Assembly: GCF_933775445.1 (NCBI RefSeq)
Contig: NC_065876.1
Coordinates: 1,488,001-1,552,000 of the forward strand
Length of the DNA: 64,000 bases
Origin: Argentina anserina
Taxonomy: Eukaryota > Streptophyta > Magnoliopsida > Rosales > Rosaceae
Direction: 5' to 3'
Shown: positions 49,019 to 61,018 of the stretch, piece by piece
Numbering within the stretch: the stretch's first letter is position 1
How the letters are laid out: each line of letters starts with the position of its first letter
Made by a program: the position numbers and the translations under genes
The notes under the pieces: generated by a model
Database searches by the model: none
What the model saw: only the letters and a program-made list of their open reading frames with translations
What the model was told of the DNA's origin: nothing

Positions 49019-50557
49019 TTAGGAAGGCCTGTCATGTGCATGAGTGAACAGAGAAGACCTGTCTACAGAGAGACCGCGAAAAGCTTCCTCTGGCTCTACC
49101 ACAACGATGGGCCCGTAAAGGTTCTTCCACCAATGAACATACTCCTTCGAAGCAGCAAGAGCATGCACTATTTTGTTTGTTTGAAGCATCTCAACTAGGT
49201 ATGCACCATCCAGGGCTCGAAGGGATCCATTTCTCTCTCTTGATCCACAAAATGCAAGGATGTGCACATCGAGCAAAATAGGTCATGAATCTTCTTTCAG
49301 GGGGAGATGCACATTTTTCTTAAGGCCGAACTGGCTGACGAAATGTTTAGGAGTATACAACTTAAAGCCAGGCTCCTGTTTCGGCAGGTGAAGCTATAAG
49401 CAGCCTCTTCGTTCCCTTTGACATGGAAGAAGCCATTTCGAGTCGATAAAGGGTAGGTCCTCGCAAGTAGTATGGATACCCTCTCAAAGAACTCTTTCCT
49501 ATCCGGGCTTAAGAAATATTTGAGACAGTCAAGATAAGAGTTCATGACTGAGTCCTATTCTGCGCATAGGCTAATCCTAAAGGCTTGTCGTCCACGAGGA
49601 TATGAACAACATAGAACTTGGGAAAATAAAACTGTAGCCATAGGCTTAAGATCCAAATTGGGCTGCCAACCCCAGGCATGTCCAATCACCGGTAGACCAG
49701 TTGATGCAGACCACGATACAAAATAACAAGCATTGGCTGGGCAATTGAGGTAATGGGTTTGTTGTATAAAGCCACTGCCAACCCGTTGAGACCCTTTAAT
49801 GGGTTGTTCCCAGAGATGCAAATCATGTACTTCATTAGTCATAGTTTTAAGAAGACAATTCCCCTAGCGCTAGTTGTGTTGTACATGTAATGTGCAACCC
49901 AGGCGAAGTAGCTAGATGGAAAGGGATGTGCAGGGAGTGGCATATGTTGAAAATCAAGGCCAATGTTTTTGAAGGTATAATCGCTAGGTTGAAAAAGTTG
50001 CTCCACACACCCTCAGGCCAAGCAACATAATCATATCGAGAAGAGTGACACTTACCTGGCCAAAGGGGAAGTTGAAGGTGTTCATCGAACAATCTCAAAA
50101 GCAGGCCGTTGCCACTGCCAATGGGAAATTGGTTCGTTTGTTGAGAGAAAAACAGATCTCCAGGGCATCAGAAATCTCAGCTTGGTTCCAGATATGATGA
50201 TCACGAGTTTTCCTTGCATGATACCATTCTATTTCAGCCAAGGTCGGAACCAACCCATTTTCCAAGTCACGTAGGGTTGTGGGTCAAAGATCAGTCTTTA
50301 AGTGCAGCACCTTCGGTGGGTAGTAGGGCGAAGAAAGGGGGACAGTGAGTAGCATGTTGATAAAATGCTGACAGCTCTTTTGGAGCATTTCTTATAAATG
50401 GCCCCAGACTACACAAACCATCTTCGTAGAGTTCCAGGTGCGATTTTCGATCATGACCGCTTGTCTGAAGGTATTCATTGTCGCCTTCAACAAGGAGGAT
50501 TTTGAAGTCATCAATTGTTTCCTCAAAGGGGACAAGGATTTTCTCTTGGTTAGCCAT
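49019..50557 (-). pseudogene. Plant mobile domain (PMD, MAIN/MAIL1-like) ORF, multiply broken
   Basis: Minus-strand open segments follow one another with stops and frame changes: 50557-50291 (MANQEKILVPFEETIDDFKI, then SLGPFIRNAPKELSAF), a stretch reading FNFPFGQVSVTLLDMIMLLG near 50080-50000, 49842-49555, 49545-49297 and 49276-49019 (KEYVHWWKNLYGPIV). The segment FPFGQVSVTLLDMIMLLGLR matches the conserved PMD core (a hydrophobic, Gly-containing motif of the form VTLxDVxLLLGLxV). PMD genes occur as host genes (MAIN, MAIL1) and inside transposons. This one runs antisense to the LTR element that contains it and is no longer translatable. Family assignment rests mainly on that core motif. Confidence 0.6.
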
Positions 50558-50872
50558 AGTAGTGGTTTTATCGAAGTTCGGAGATTGAAGAAATTTTTGA
50601 ATTAGGTTGCTGAGAGAAAATTTTGGGATTTTTTTATCACAACATAAAATGTTGGGGTTTTATAATAAACGAAAGGGTTTATCGAAATGATAAAACCTTA
50701 CTTTTTCGCGAACTTGTTTGAATTGGTTTGTGTGAGGGAAATGAAGAGACGACTTTGTTTGCTTACGTCATAGTCGAAAGTTTCGTCAATCAGATCAATT
50801 TGCATGAGGGGTCAAACATTTTCAATCATAACAGTCACATACCTTCGCCTGATTTCGAGGCTTGGGGGGCAA

Positions 50873-51475
50873 TGTTTGAGCCCAATTTAACAAAAGGTTT
50901 TAAGTGATTTAGCCCAAAGACCGATACATGCAGCCCAAACTATATTTATTATTTTTATTTTACAGGATCCACAGAATCCTACTTGCATAAGGAAGTTGTT
51001 CGCTAAGATTACAAGTAATCATGAGCTGTCAAAGTCGGCAAGGAAGTGAGATTCCTTGTTGTAATCAGAATCAAACCCTCTACTGGAGGAAATCTATAAT
51101 CCTTGAAGACGAAAAAATCACCAAAACCGCTAAAGACCTCACTTCCTTAGCAACAATATTCGAGACGCTAAAGACCTCATTTCCTTAGCAAGATTCACCA
51201 AATTTATCTATTAAAGCTCTACTTACTCACAACGCAGTGGTTTAGTAACAATATCGACTCATAGTGAGACGTGAAAGAAGGCTTGAACATACCAGATAAC
51301 CTACACGTCAGACGAAACGAAGGAAAGTCCTCAACCTTCGTCACATTCGCCAACATTAAAAGTCAAGACAGGGCAATCAAAATCAACACACCTATGCACA
51401 CATCACGCTCCAAATAGAAAACGTTCACCAATCCCAAACTCATTCATCAGAGCAAATATATTGGCAGCACGAACA
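50873..51475. repeat. Right LTR (603 bp, internally deleted)
   Basis: Homologous to the left LTR over both ends, but lacks roughly 145 bp in the middle, including the TATA-like region of the left copy. It lies about 230 bp before the TATA-like element of the F-box/kelch gene. Confidence 0.86.
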
Positions 51476-52584
51476 GTTATGGCGCTAGAGAGAGATAGAA
51501 GATAAAAAAGTTACACAAAAGTTCGTTACACGTGCAGAGGCGGCCGTTGGCGGTTTCAGTTTCTTCTACTACCTCAAACCCACATCCACACCCGGCGAAC
51601 CTAGCCCGTCCAGACCCCACTCAATAGTCACTACCTCCCCTCTTTTTTTTTTAATTTTTTCTCTCCAAAAACATTAATTAAATTTGGCTTCTTTTTCTGG
51701 CACTATATATGCACACCCCATTATTATATACAATGCTCCCCCGCACCGGCGAGCATAACCAGTAACCAAAAGAGAGAGCGAGACAGAGAATCCAACAGGG
51801 AGGAGGAAGAAGAAGAAGAAGTAGAACAAGTAGAGCTGGGGCACTCCACGCCTTATTCACGCCAAAATCGTAAGCTATTGTTTACTTTCTTGTCTTGTCT
51901 TTGCTTTTTATGTTTAGTGTCTCTTCTGTTTTGCTTCTTCTGTTGCTTAGTTTACTCATTTGTTTTGATTGAAGGTGAGAGAAAAAATGGGAAGGAGTTA
52001 ATATTGAAATGGAATGGTGGATGGATCTCTTGTTTTTGTGTTAAATTGAGGTTCTTTGTGTTGGGATTTACTGCTGCATTAATCTTTTTTCTTTGATTAC
52101 AGTCTGTCATGTGGATAATACCTTTTCCAATTGCTTATCTGTTTCCTGTTTTTTTTTTTTTTAGAACCAGAGATCTGATTTGGGTAAGTGAAGATGGGAT
52201 TGGATTCATGCATGAAGGTTTCTGTTTTGGATCAAAGTTTGGTATTTTAACTTGATATGGATGAGTTGGAAGACTTTATAGTGTAGATTGTTTTTATCTA
52301 CGATGCATTGTTGCATGTGAATTTTTTTGCTGTTTGATTTGATGTATAGAGTGAGGTGTTGATAGACCCAATATCGAGATATATCAATGGAAAGTTTTCT
52401 GTTTTTGTTATGAATTGTATGCTCTGTGTAATGGGTGTTCATGGTTTCTTGATTTGAACCCTGTTTGTTGCTCTGGGATTATGTGATTTATTGATTGAAT
52501 TCAAGGTTCAAAGATTGGGATTTATTTTGGGGGCTTTGATGAAGGTGTTTATGTCATTTTGTTCTCTGAATTATTTTTGTGTTG
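51476..52584 (+). promoter_or_regulatory. Promoter and 5' leader of the F-box/kelch gene
   Basis: A TATA-like CTATATATGC is at about 51702. The likely leader (after about 51735) has purine-rich repeats (GAAGAAGAAG near 51805). A probable leader intron runs from a donor at 51870 (AATC|GTAAGC) to an acceptor ending at 52164 (after a long T tract). A further donor-like GTAAGT at 52184 suggests an optional second intron. An in-frame TGA at 52567-52569 shows that the ATG at 52585 is the first start codon. Confidence 0.5.
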
Positions 52585-54096
52585 ATGGATAACAATGGAA
52601 AGGTTTCTTTTGCGGCAGCTCAATTCAACAGCATGTTGGAGGGTCCTTCATATCTTGTTTCGAGGCAGCTTCCGAGCTCGTGTGAGCAAGAGAGTCAGTG
52701 GATGTACAACACTCAACGGGTTCTTGAATTGTCCAACAGTAAGCGGCCACTTGAAGATGGGGAAGAGGTGGCATTGAGGAAGGCATGCAAGCATGCAGAT
52801 ACTGTTGATCGAGTGGAAGCAGTGATGGATAATCTTGCCCTTTCCCATGCCAAATCTGACCAGTCAAACGACCAGAATTTTGCTCATTCTCATGTCAACT
52901 GTGACCAGCCAAACAATCAGAATCTTGATCAATACCATGCCCAATCTGACCAGCCAAATTACCAGAGTATTGCTCCTTCCCATGCCAACTGTGACCAGCC
53001 AAATGACCAGGATCAAGACAGTAACAACTACGATCCCAATTCATTGTTTCACCAACTTGGAAGGGATGTCTCTATAAACTGTCTCCTTCGTTGTTCAAGG
53101 GCTGATTACGGATCAGTTGCCATGTTGTGTAGGAGTTTCCGCTCTCTAATACGAAGTGGAGAACTATACACTCTGAGGCGAAGAATGGGTATTGTAGAAC
53201 ATTGGGCTTACTTCTCTTGTGCTCTCTCTGAATGGTGGGCATTTAATCCAGATCGCGGACGTTGGATGCCTTTGCCTAAAATGGAAATAAATGGATGTTT
53301 CATGTGTTCAGATAAGGAGTCTATAGCCGTTGGCACCGAACTTCTTGTATTTGGAAAGGACTATATGTCCCATGTGGTTTACAAATACAGCCTTTTGACA
53401 CACAGGTGGTCATCCGGCCAATTGATGAATACACCTAGGTGCTTGTTTGCTTCTGCTAGCAATGGGGAAATTGCTATTCTAGCTGGCGGTTGTAATCCAC
53501 GTGGCGATATCTTGAACACTGCTGAGCTTTACAATTCAGAAACTGGAACTTGGTTGACTCTTCCAAGCATGAATAAGCCTAGAAAAATGTCTTCTGGGGT
53601 GTTTATGGATGGCAAGTTTTATGTCATAGGCGGGATTGGAGTGGGAAGCTCAAATGCACTTGGCTGTGGGGAGATTTATGATTTGGAGAGGGGGACTTGG
53701 ACTGAGATACCTAACATGCACCCTAGAAAAAGTGGAGGGGATGGAGCAACTGATATGCCTGCTACAGCTGAGGCACCTCCTCTGCTTGCAGTTGTAAATA
53801 ACATACTGTATGCTGCAGATTATGCAGAACAGGAGGTGAGAAAATATGATAAGGAGAGGAATGTGTGGGTTATCATTGGGAGATTGCCTGAGCGGACATC
53901 CTCAATGAATGGTTGGGGAGTAGCATTTCGGGCGTGTGGTAATCGGTTAATTGTAATTGGTGGACCTAGGGGTTCCACCGTAGGGCAAATTGAAATCAAC
54001 TCTTGGGTGCCCGATGAAGGTCCGCCGCAGTGGAACCTGCTTGCTGTAAAGGATCCAGGAGGCTTTGTCTATAATTGTGCAGTGATGGGATGCTGA
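52585..54096 (+). CDS. F-box/kelch-repeat protein, SKIP11-like
   Basis: Single-exon frame of 503 residues. Translation begins at MDNNGKVSFA; the codon two before it is GTG, not ATG. The F-box-like segment SLFHQLGRDVSINCLLRCSR is at about residues 153-200, followed by kelch repeats (about 255-450) with AILAGGCNPRGDILNTAELY, GKFYVIGGIGVGSSNA and AADYAEQEVRKYD. The end GGFVYNCAVMGC is typical of the SKIP11/At2g02870, At1g74510 type. These proteins are SCF ubiquitin-ligase adaptors (ASK1 binding through the F-box); some plant kelch F-box proteins target phenylpropanoid enzymes, but this one's target is unknown. Residues 86-145 form an unusual 4 x 15 repeat in the linker before the F-box. All else is typical, and the gene is probably functional. 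Confidence 0.94.
   Translation: MDNNGKVSFAAAQFNSMLEGPSYLVSRQLPSSCEQESQWMYNTQRVLELSNSKRPLEDGEEVALRKACKHADTVDRVEAVMDNLALSHAKSDQSNDQNFAHSHVNCDQPNNQNLDQYHAQSDQPNYQSIAPSHANCDQPNDQDQDSNNYDPNSLFHQLGRDVSINCLLRCSRADYGSVAMLCRSFRSLIRSGELYTLRRRMGIVEHWAYFSCALSEWWAFNPDRGRWMPLPKMEINGCFMCSDKESIAVGTELLVFGKDYMSHVVYKYSLLTHRWSSGQLMNTPRCLFASASNGEIAILAGGCNPRGDILNTAELYNSETGTWLTLPSMNKPRKMSSGVFMDGKFYVIGGIGVGSSNALGCGEIYDLERGTWTEIPNMHPRKSGGDGATDMPATAEAPPLLAVVNNILYAADYAEQEVRKYDKERNVWVIIGRLPERTSSMNGWGVAFRACGNRLIVIGGPRGSTVGQIEINSWVPDEGPPQWNLLAVKDPGGFVYNCAVMGC
52840..53019 (+). repeat. 4 x 45-bp in-frame coding tandem repeat
   Basis: Four 45-bp units encode related 15-mers of the pattern xSHAxxDQPNxQxxx (for example HSHVNCDQPNNQNLD and PSHANCDQPNDQDQD). 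They lie between the N-terminal region and the F-box. Confidence 0.9.
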
Positions 54097-57000
54097 AGTG
54101 TCCGCTTTCCGTGACACCATGTGCTGGCTGGACGGGTGGATTTACAGTTTTCGCCTTTCAAGTTGGGTTCCAGTTTCTGGGTAATTTCTGCTCTCAAAAT
54201 GAGACAATTCAGGTTAATCTAGAGTCATAGATACATTTACAGAAAAGAGGCCTGGAGAGTTAGTTTCCTTTTTCAAAAGTTTCTTAAGTTTACCTTTAGT
54301 GTGTTGCATCTCTTTTATTTACATCTTTGTTACTTTGAGAGCTTTTCAAAGGTTGTATCATGTAGAAGCATCAAAAATGAATAAGCTGAAGTACTGGTAC
54401 ATTTGTAGGTTGTGATGTCCATTTCATAATTCCATCAAAACATTGCAGAATTATGTAATGGTTCATTCTTCCTTCATTTCCTTGATTTATCAATTTAATA
54501 TAACTCTGAGTTCTCTTTTCCCCTCCCAAATAGGAGGAAAATTAACCTGTCTAGGTTTCTATTATAAATGTATAATTGATTGTAGGAAGCTCGTATATGC
54601 ACTTCTGTGTTGCTTAGCTGGTTTTACAGAGTCTGAATGGACCACAAATTAATTTAGGTGATTGATTACTTTTATGATCTGGCTGAGGAGTGAACTTTGA
54701 ATTTTCCCTGTACTTCTTCTTATGTACATGATATTCAATCTTTTATCTCCTATCTGAAGTATAAAGATTCAGAACACAAACCTTCTCTGCTTTGTGCGGC
54801 TTTGACTCTCTTTACCTTTTGTAAGTTAAATTGTAAATGTGGTATTTCAGAGAATGTAAAACAGGAACTGCATGGTGAATAGAATTTCCAATTGGTTCTG
54901 CAGCTACCCTCAGATCAAGTTGGAGATGGGAATATTGATTAAGTTGGATCAGGTTTTCCTCTTTCCTGTCTACATAATTTCCTGAATGAAGTGTAAAATC
55001 TTGAGTGAACTCCTATGACCGGTCGCACTTAGTTTCACCTTATTGCTTCTTTGGTAAAATATTGATTAATTGCCCACCAGAGCAGGGTTGTTTTTTGTAA
55101 TCGTAGAACATAAATCTCATAAACAGTAAGACAGTATGCACTACATTGCCAGAAAATCAAAAAGATTGTACATATGCAAATCACTAGTACAAAAACTGCT
55201 TGCTCAGGAGTTGTGCAATTTTCATTTACTTGCGTATCAAAAATAAAAATTTTCATTTACTTGAATGTGTCCAGGAATGCTATAAATCTCTACATTATAA
55301 GCGTAAATACATCCATTTACTTCCCACTGTTTTCTGCTATGACATTTGTCGCCTGTAAGTAGGAAACAGATACTTGGCTGTAGGATGCTGCATGAGGGAA
55401 GAGGCAATAGGGGAATTGTTATTTTTATTTCATGGGAAGTTATTTTCTTCTATGACAGTTGTTTCTCAGAGAACTGCATGTATAGAAAACTTGGCTTCTG
55501 GTTAGGAATGTATGCAATTAGAAAGAGGAAAGGAAATGAGGAATGAGCTGGTCTGTTTTTACATGGAAAATCCATTGAGCTTTAAATTCTGTTTCTGCAT
55601 ATGCATTAGTTAATCTTTCTGGCTTATTGTTGGGATTTTTAAGCCAGCAGAAGAAGAAGAAGTGGGCATGTATATATATTTAAACCTTTGGAACAAACTA
55701 TTCTGGCAGCCTTGGAAATACTTTAATCTGGGATTTCAGGTCCCTGTGGGTATAAATGTAAAAGTACAAGTCTGCAATCATTCAGACCTCTAAATATTCT
55801 TCTCCCTTTTCTATAATTGATTCCTTTGCTTTTATCTCACTTTTCTATTTGGGTAAGTTATAAACCACATGGTCATATTCTTCTTTTTACTGTGCCCCAT
55901 GTTTACTATCCTAGAAAAAGAAAGTACTTAGTTCCCCCTGGGTACTCTGCTCCATAGTGTACTTTCACCTGCAAAGACAAAATGAAATTAGATCTTTGTG
56001 GGAGGAGAAGAGCCAATCCCATAAATCCATTGAAGTGTTTGCAGAGGTCACATGGGCTCTGCTATGCCTTATTAACCCAGACTCTATTGCTTCCATCTTC
56101 GATATGGGCTCTGCAGAACCCTACTGACTCCTCTCTCTGCGTCTGTTTCTTCTTTGACTCTTTTCTCAAACTCTGCCTCTGCTGGTGTGAAAGTTTTGGA
56201 ATTTAAAGATGGCAAAATTGGTTCCATCTTCCGAGGGGGGGGGGGGGGGTGATGTCATCAAGGACTCCATGGAAAGAACAGGTGCCCATTTTTGAGCTGA
56301 TACAGTTACTGTTAAGTGTTAACTGCTACACTTCTTACTGCTAGGATCAATCTTTCCTCATTTGGTGCTGTACCAAAAGGGCATCTTTAGAAACAAGGGT
56401 AAACAGTAAAAGGATTAATGCACTTGTAAACCGGATCATTCTGTGGTAGATGAACCCTACTGTATAATCTTTTTGGTAGAAAAGTTGGGTGTATTATTGG
56501 TTTAGGTAGTCTACCACTGATGTAACGTATCAGAGGGGATGCATTAAGATAGAGTGACAAAGGTGTAGGTTCCAATCTCTGTCACAATTACCAAACAGTC
56601 GGAACCACATTCCTATGAATTAGGCTTTGATTTAGGGTTATTTGGGGGTGGGAAGAGAAGTGCATTATCAAATTCTACTATGCAAATGGTCTCCACCGGG
56701 CACCAGCCACCATGGGGAGCTTAGAGATTAAAGCCTAAGGGGGGAGGGTCAAAAGGTAGCATTACTGTGTGCCATAGTACTATAAAATGTGTTAGCCTTT
56801 GGTGCCCAAATTGACAATTTGACGTGTTTCAAGTGGTCCAATGTGTTAAAGCCATTGTGCTGCAACATTGTCAATTTAGGTGCGTTTTATGATGGTGGGT
56901 TGGTTTATCTTGCACTATATAGAAAAGGCGACATATCTAACAGAGGGATAGTGTTTTTATTTTATTTTATTATTTTATAAAGAATGAGATGATCAACTAT

Positions 57001-57797
57001 GCCAGAGTATCAGAGTTCTTGTCTTCTTAGTTTGCATGCTCATATAAATATAGCCAATCAAGATTAGCACTCTGGAAAGCGACGAACAAATAAATTGTTA
57101 AAATGGAAGATTCTAGGTTTAAAAATTCAAATAAACCAAACCAATCTTTTGTGTTTGATTGAGGAAGGTGGTGACGTATGAAGGTTGGATTTGATAACTT
57201 AGGCTTCCCCTCGGACCCCTCCTTAGGATAAAATTTATTTGAGGTCTAAGACCCAAATCTGTGTTTGGCTTGATTGATGCGCCATGAAGAGGCCCAGGTC
57301 CAAAATATTTTCGTTCGTGTTCTGTTTTATTTATTTATTTAACAAGGCCAATACGGCTGCCTCTAACCCGTAGTTACTTTGAACACTATATAACATCGGG
57401 AGAAAGGAGAGACATGAAACCTAAACCCCGGTTCGCAATAACTATAAGAAGAACATCTTGATATAATAACAAGTTTGATTATAGCTACGTAGTCTGACAT
57501 GCACCACTTAGCGAATAGTTCTGTTGACAACTGTATTTTCTTTACAACGATGGGGACATATCGGAAAATTAAAGCTTTGTCACCGGAATACAGATCAGAG
57601 ACTTTTACTTTCATTTGATATAGGCTTTGGATGAAGCCCACTATTCAGAAATGTCCAAAGATCAAGCCCAAGTGTGTGGTGTAATTCTAATCGGGTCGAC
57701 CCGAGAAACCATTTTCCAGAATCTGGAAGTCAATTTGGGAGAGAGAAAGCCAAGCAAGCAATAAGGGCCTGGGTAAACCTCACGCGCTGCCTTGTAA
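54097..57797. other. Intergenic between F-box/kelch gene and MAG2-like gene
   Basis: The first several hundred bases are probably 3' UTR. The rest is AT-rich with only short ORFs lacking known motifs. A 15-base G run lies at 56235-56249. The last 100 bp before 57798 are the 5' UTR and core promoter of the next gene. Confidence 0.55.
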
Positions 57798-60700
57798 ATG
57801 GAGTCGGTGGTCCAGTCCCCGCTGCCTCCGGCGTCGGACCTCTCGCCGTCGATCCTCTCCTTCCTCAACACTAAGCTCCGGAGCAATCAGAATCTGAGCC
57901 AGGCTCCGACTCTCGTCTCGGAGCTCCAGGCCCGGTGCGGCGACTTGGATCAAGCCCTAATCGACCTCAATCGGAGCCTGGGATCCTCTCTTCTAGCTTA
58001 CGCCTCCGTCTCCGATTGCGCCCACGGATTCTTAGGCCTCATCAATTCCCAGCTGACCGGCCTCCAGTCCTCTACTCGCTCCCGCAGCTCAGGTCCGCTT
58101 ACGTCACTGTTTTTGAAGCTCTTGAATTTCGTTCTAGCTTTCAATGTTAGTACTAATTGTGACTGTGACTGTGACTGTGACTGTTATTGTTATTGTGATT
58201 GTGATTGTGATTGTGATTTTTTTTTACTGAAGATGGAGAAGGAGGAGTGGAGCAGATAGTGGGGGAGGAGCTGCCGGCGCTGGCGAGGGAGGTGGCGAGG
58301 GTTGAGTCTGTTAGAACATATTCGGGTAAGCAAAGAATCTCAAGGACCTGGGTTTTTGTTGCAAGCATTGGACTTGTTTCGCTTGTTTTCGAAATCACAA
58401 GTGTATGATTCTAGGATGATTTTAATTAATGCCTCGTAACGTCGATAATTGAAATTGTACATTGTTGATGCTTCACTTATGTGTTTGAGAAGAGAATGTT
58501 ACCAGTAAGAAATTTAGTCCAGTGAAAAGTTGTCTTTGAGCTGTTGTATGCTCTGTTCTGATTTTTTTAAGTGTTTTCATTGAGCTGCATTTAAATGCCT
58601 CTACTGTTGTAAAGGCTGTGATATCATGAGTTTATTTAGGGTAAATAGAGGGCTAAAGTTGCAGAAAATGCCTAGAAGAACTCCAGATCTGCACTATGTT
58701 ATACATAGTGTACTGTTTTTTCTAAAAGCAAGAAACCTTATCTGGAGTATCAAAATCATCCAGCCAAATTGTCCATTTTGTTTTGAATCACCTCCGTTCT
58801 AATTGTTTATTGTGTGCAATTATTGCTCGATTAGCTTAGCCTATGTCTTCTTTTTTCTTTTCTTTTTTTGCTTACTACATGTATATGCAACTTTCTGACA
58901 ATTCGTGGTTTTTTGGTTTTGTCCATCAGAGACAGCAGTGAAGCTTCAAGCTATGATTGGTGATATTGAAGATGCTGTATCTTCCACAATGAAGAAAAAC
59001 TCATGGAAGCATTCAGTGAAACAGAATTCAGAGGTAAGCACCCTTTACTTTTGAAACAAAGAAGTTTCATATATCAGTATTTCTGATGTGATATAATTTT
59101 GCTGCAGGAACTGCGTCTGGTCGCTATTAAAACCCTTAAACTGACAGAAGACATTTTAACTTCAGTTACAAAGACGCACCCTCAATGGGCACATCTTGTA
59201 TCAGCGGTTGATCATAGAGTAGACAGGGCTCTGGCCATTCTAAGGCCTCAGGCTATAGCAGATCACAGAGCACTTCTCACTTCCCTTGGATGGCCACCAC
59301 CTCTTTCAACTTTAACCTCCTCAAATCCAGGTTCAGGGAGATCAAATGATGCTCAAAATCCTCTTTTCACAATGCAAGGAGATCTCAAAGACCAGTACTG
59401 TGAAAACTTTTTTGCCCTTTGCAGCCTACAGGAATTGCAAAGACGGAGAAAATTGCGGCAACTTGAGGGTTATAATCGGGAACTCGCTCTCTACCAGCCA
59501 CTTTGGGTGATTGAAGAGCTTGTAAATCCCATAGCATTAGCATCCCAACACCATTTCTCAAAATGGATTGAGAAGCCAGATTTTATATTTGCTCTTGTCT
59601 ACAAGATCACTAGGGATTATGTTGACTCTATGGATGAGCTATTGCAACCATTGGTTGATGAAGCAATGTTAACAGGGTACAGTTGCAGAGAAGAATGGAT
59701 TTCAGGAATGGTATCCTCCTTATCAACATACTTGGCAAAAGAGATATTCCCAAAACACGCTCACCCTGATGAGGATGGTGTAATGGATACTCAGGAACAT
59801 GCCAAAATATATTGGCTTCATCTTGTGGATTTGATGATATCTTTTGATAAAAAAATCAAGTCTCTGATTGAACATTCTGGAATCACACTTTCATTTGAGG
59901 ACGCCGGCAACTTCGTAAAGGCTTCTTCTCTTAATGTTTTTTGTGATCGGCCAGACTGGCTTGATATATGGGCAGAGATAGAATTAAGTGATATACTAGA
60001 TAAGTTGAAACTTGAAACTGGTGATGAGAGAAATTGGACAACAAAAGTACAAGGAGCAGGTCTTTTATCTGATGCTGAAGATCACAAGGCTCCTGCAATT
60101 TCCAGTGCCTATTTCCAATGCCTATCATCTGTGGTTGATCGTTGCCGATCATTGCCTAGAATCTCTATGAGGTCAAAGTTTCTCAGATTAGCTGGGGAAC
60201 CTATTATACACAGATTTTTAGACTGCTTACTCTTTAGGTGTCAAGAAGCTGAAGGTCTCACTGCCTTGACAGACAATGATGCCTTAATCAAGGTTGCCAA
60301 CTCCATTAATGCTGCTCGCTACTTTGAATCTGTTTTGAAGGAATGGTGTGTGGATGTCTTTTTTCTTGAAATTGGGTCAACTCAGTACCACCAATCAGGA
60401 ATGTCAGTTGGTGAAGAAGAAAGTAATTTAGATCCAGTTGAGGGTCTTGAAAGTGGTATTTTCTACAAAGACACTGTAAAGTTGGAGGAATTTAGAATAG
60501 AGTGGGCTGAGAAAATTTCTGTTGTTATATTGAGGGGATTCGATGCTGAATGTCGAGATTATGTGAAGAACAGAAGGCAGTGGCAGGAAAAGGGTGAGGA
60601 CGGTTGGACAGTATCCAAGTATTTAGTTGGTGCCCTTAATTATTTGCAAGGTAAAGTATCAGTGGTAGAAGTTAATTTGAACGCAGTAGACTTTGTTGGG

Positions 60701-61018
60701 GTGTGGAGAAGTTTGGCCGGTGGAATAGATCGACTGTTTTTCAGTGGTATTCTAATGAGCAATGCAAAATTTCACGATGGAGGAGTTGAGAGGTTGGGCA
60801 ATGATCTAGAGGTATTATTTGGGGCATTTGGGGCTTGGTGCTTGCGACCTGAGGGTTTCTTCCCTAGAGTTTGTGAGGGCTTAAAACTGTTAAAAATGGG
60901 GGAAGAAGAACTTCAAAATAGTTTGGTAGGAGAGACATGGATGAAGGAGAAAGGGATCAGACATTTGAACATGGCCGAGGCAGAGAAGATTGTGAAGAGT
61001 AGAGTATTTACAAGCTGA
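57798..61018 (+). CDS. MAG2: MAG2-like RINT1/TIP20 family protein (Golgi-to-ER tethering)
   Basis: Four exons, 57798-58092, 58233-58325, 58930-59033 and 59108-61018, join in frame to 800 residues, the family's usual size. The N-terminus has coiled-coil-like Leu-rich heptads (LVSELQARCGDLDQALIDLN). The body carries RINT1/TIP20 landmarks: TLKLTEDILTSVTKTHPQWA, AVDHRVDRALAILRPQAIAD, WVIEELVNPIALASQHHFSK, LVYKITRDYVDSMDELLQPL, SVFCDRPDWLDIWAEIEL and ending VKSRVFTS. In plants MAG2 (MAIGO2) works with MIP proteins and ER SNAREs (SEC20, SYP81) to tether COPI vesicles returning from Golgi to ER; loss makes seed storage protein precursors accumulate. MAG2 rather than its relative MAL is judged from overall resemblance. 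Intact. Confidence 0.93.
58159..58217. repeat. Hexanucleotide microsatellite filling MAG2-like intron 1
   Basis: Repeats of TGTGAC, then TGTTAT, then TGTGAT, about ten units. They occupy almost half of a 140-bp intron (58093-58232) and end just before its polypyrimidine tract. Confidence 0.92.

Larger units (their letters stand above)
46566..51475. mobile_element. Degenerate LTR retrotransposon with antisense PMD ORF
   Basis: Left LTR 46566-47313 and right LTR 50873-51475 both run TGTTTGAGCCC...CGAACA. The flanking 5-bp repeats are GTTCT and GTTAT (one mismatch). A purine-rich tract (GGCTTGGGGGGCAA) sits directly before the right LTR. After the left LTR comes TTTTGGCACAAACCCAGCGG, which resembles the primer-binding region of some plant Ty3/gypsy elements. 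The internal 3.5 kb has no readable reverse transcriptase or integrase. The sense strand has only short ORFs (47531-47734 and 48403-48675). The antisense strand (49019-50557) holds a broken plant-mobile-domain ORF. The LTRs are substantially diverged, so it is old and non-autonomous. Confidence 0.88.

Noticed and set aside
56235..56249. 15-base G homopolymer
   Set aside because: More likely a simple-sequence or sequencing feature than a functional quadruplex; only one G tract.
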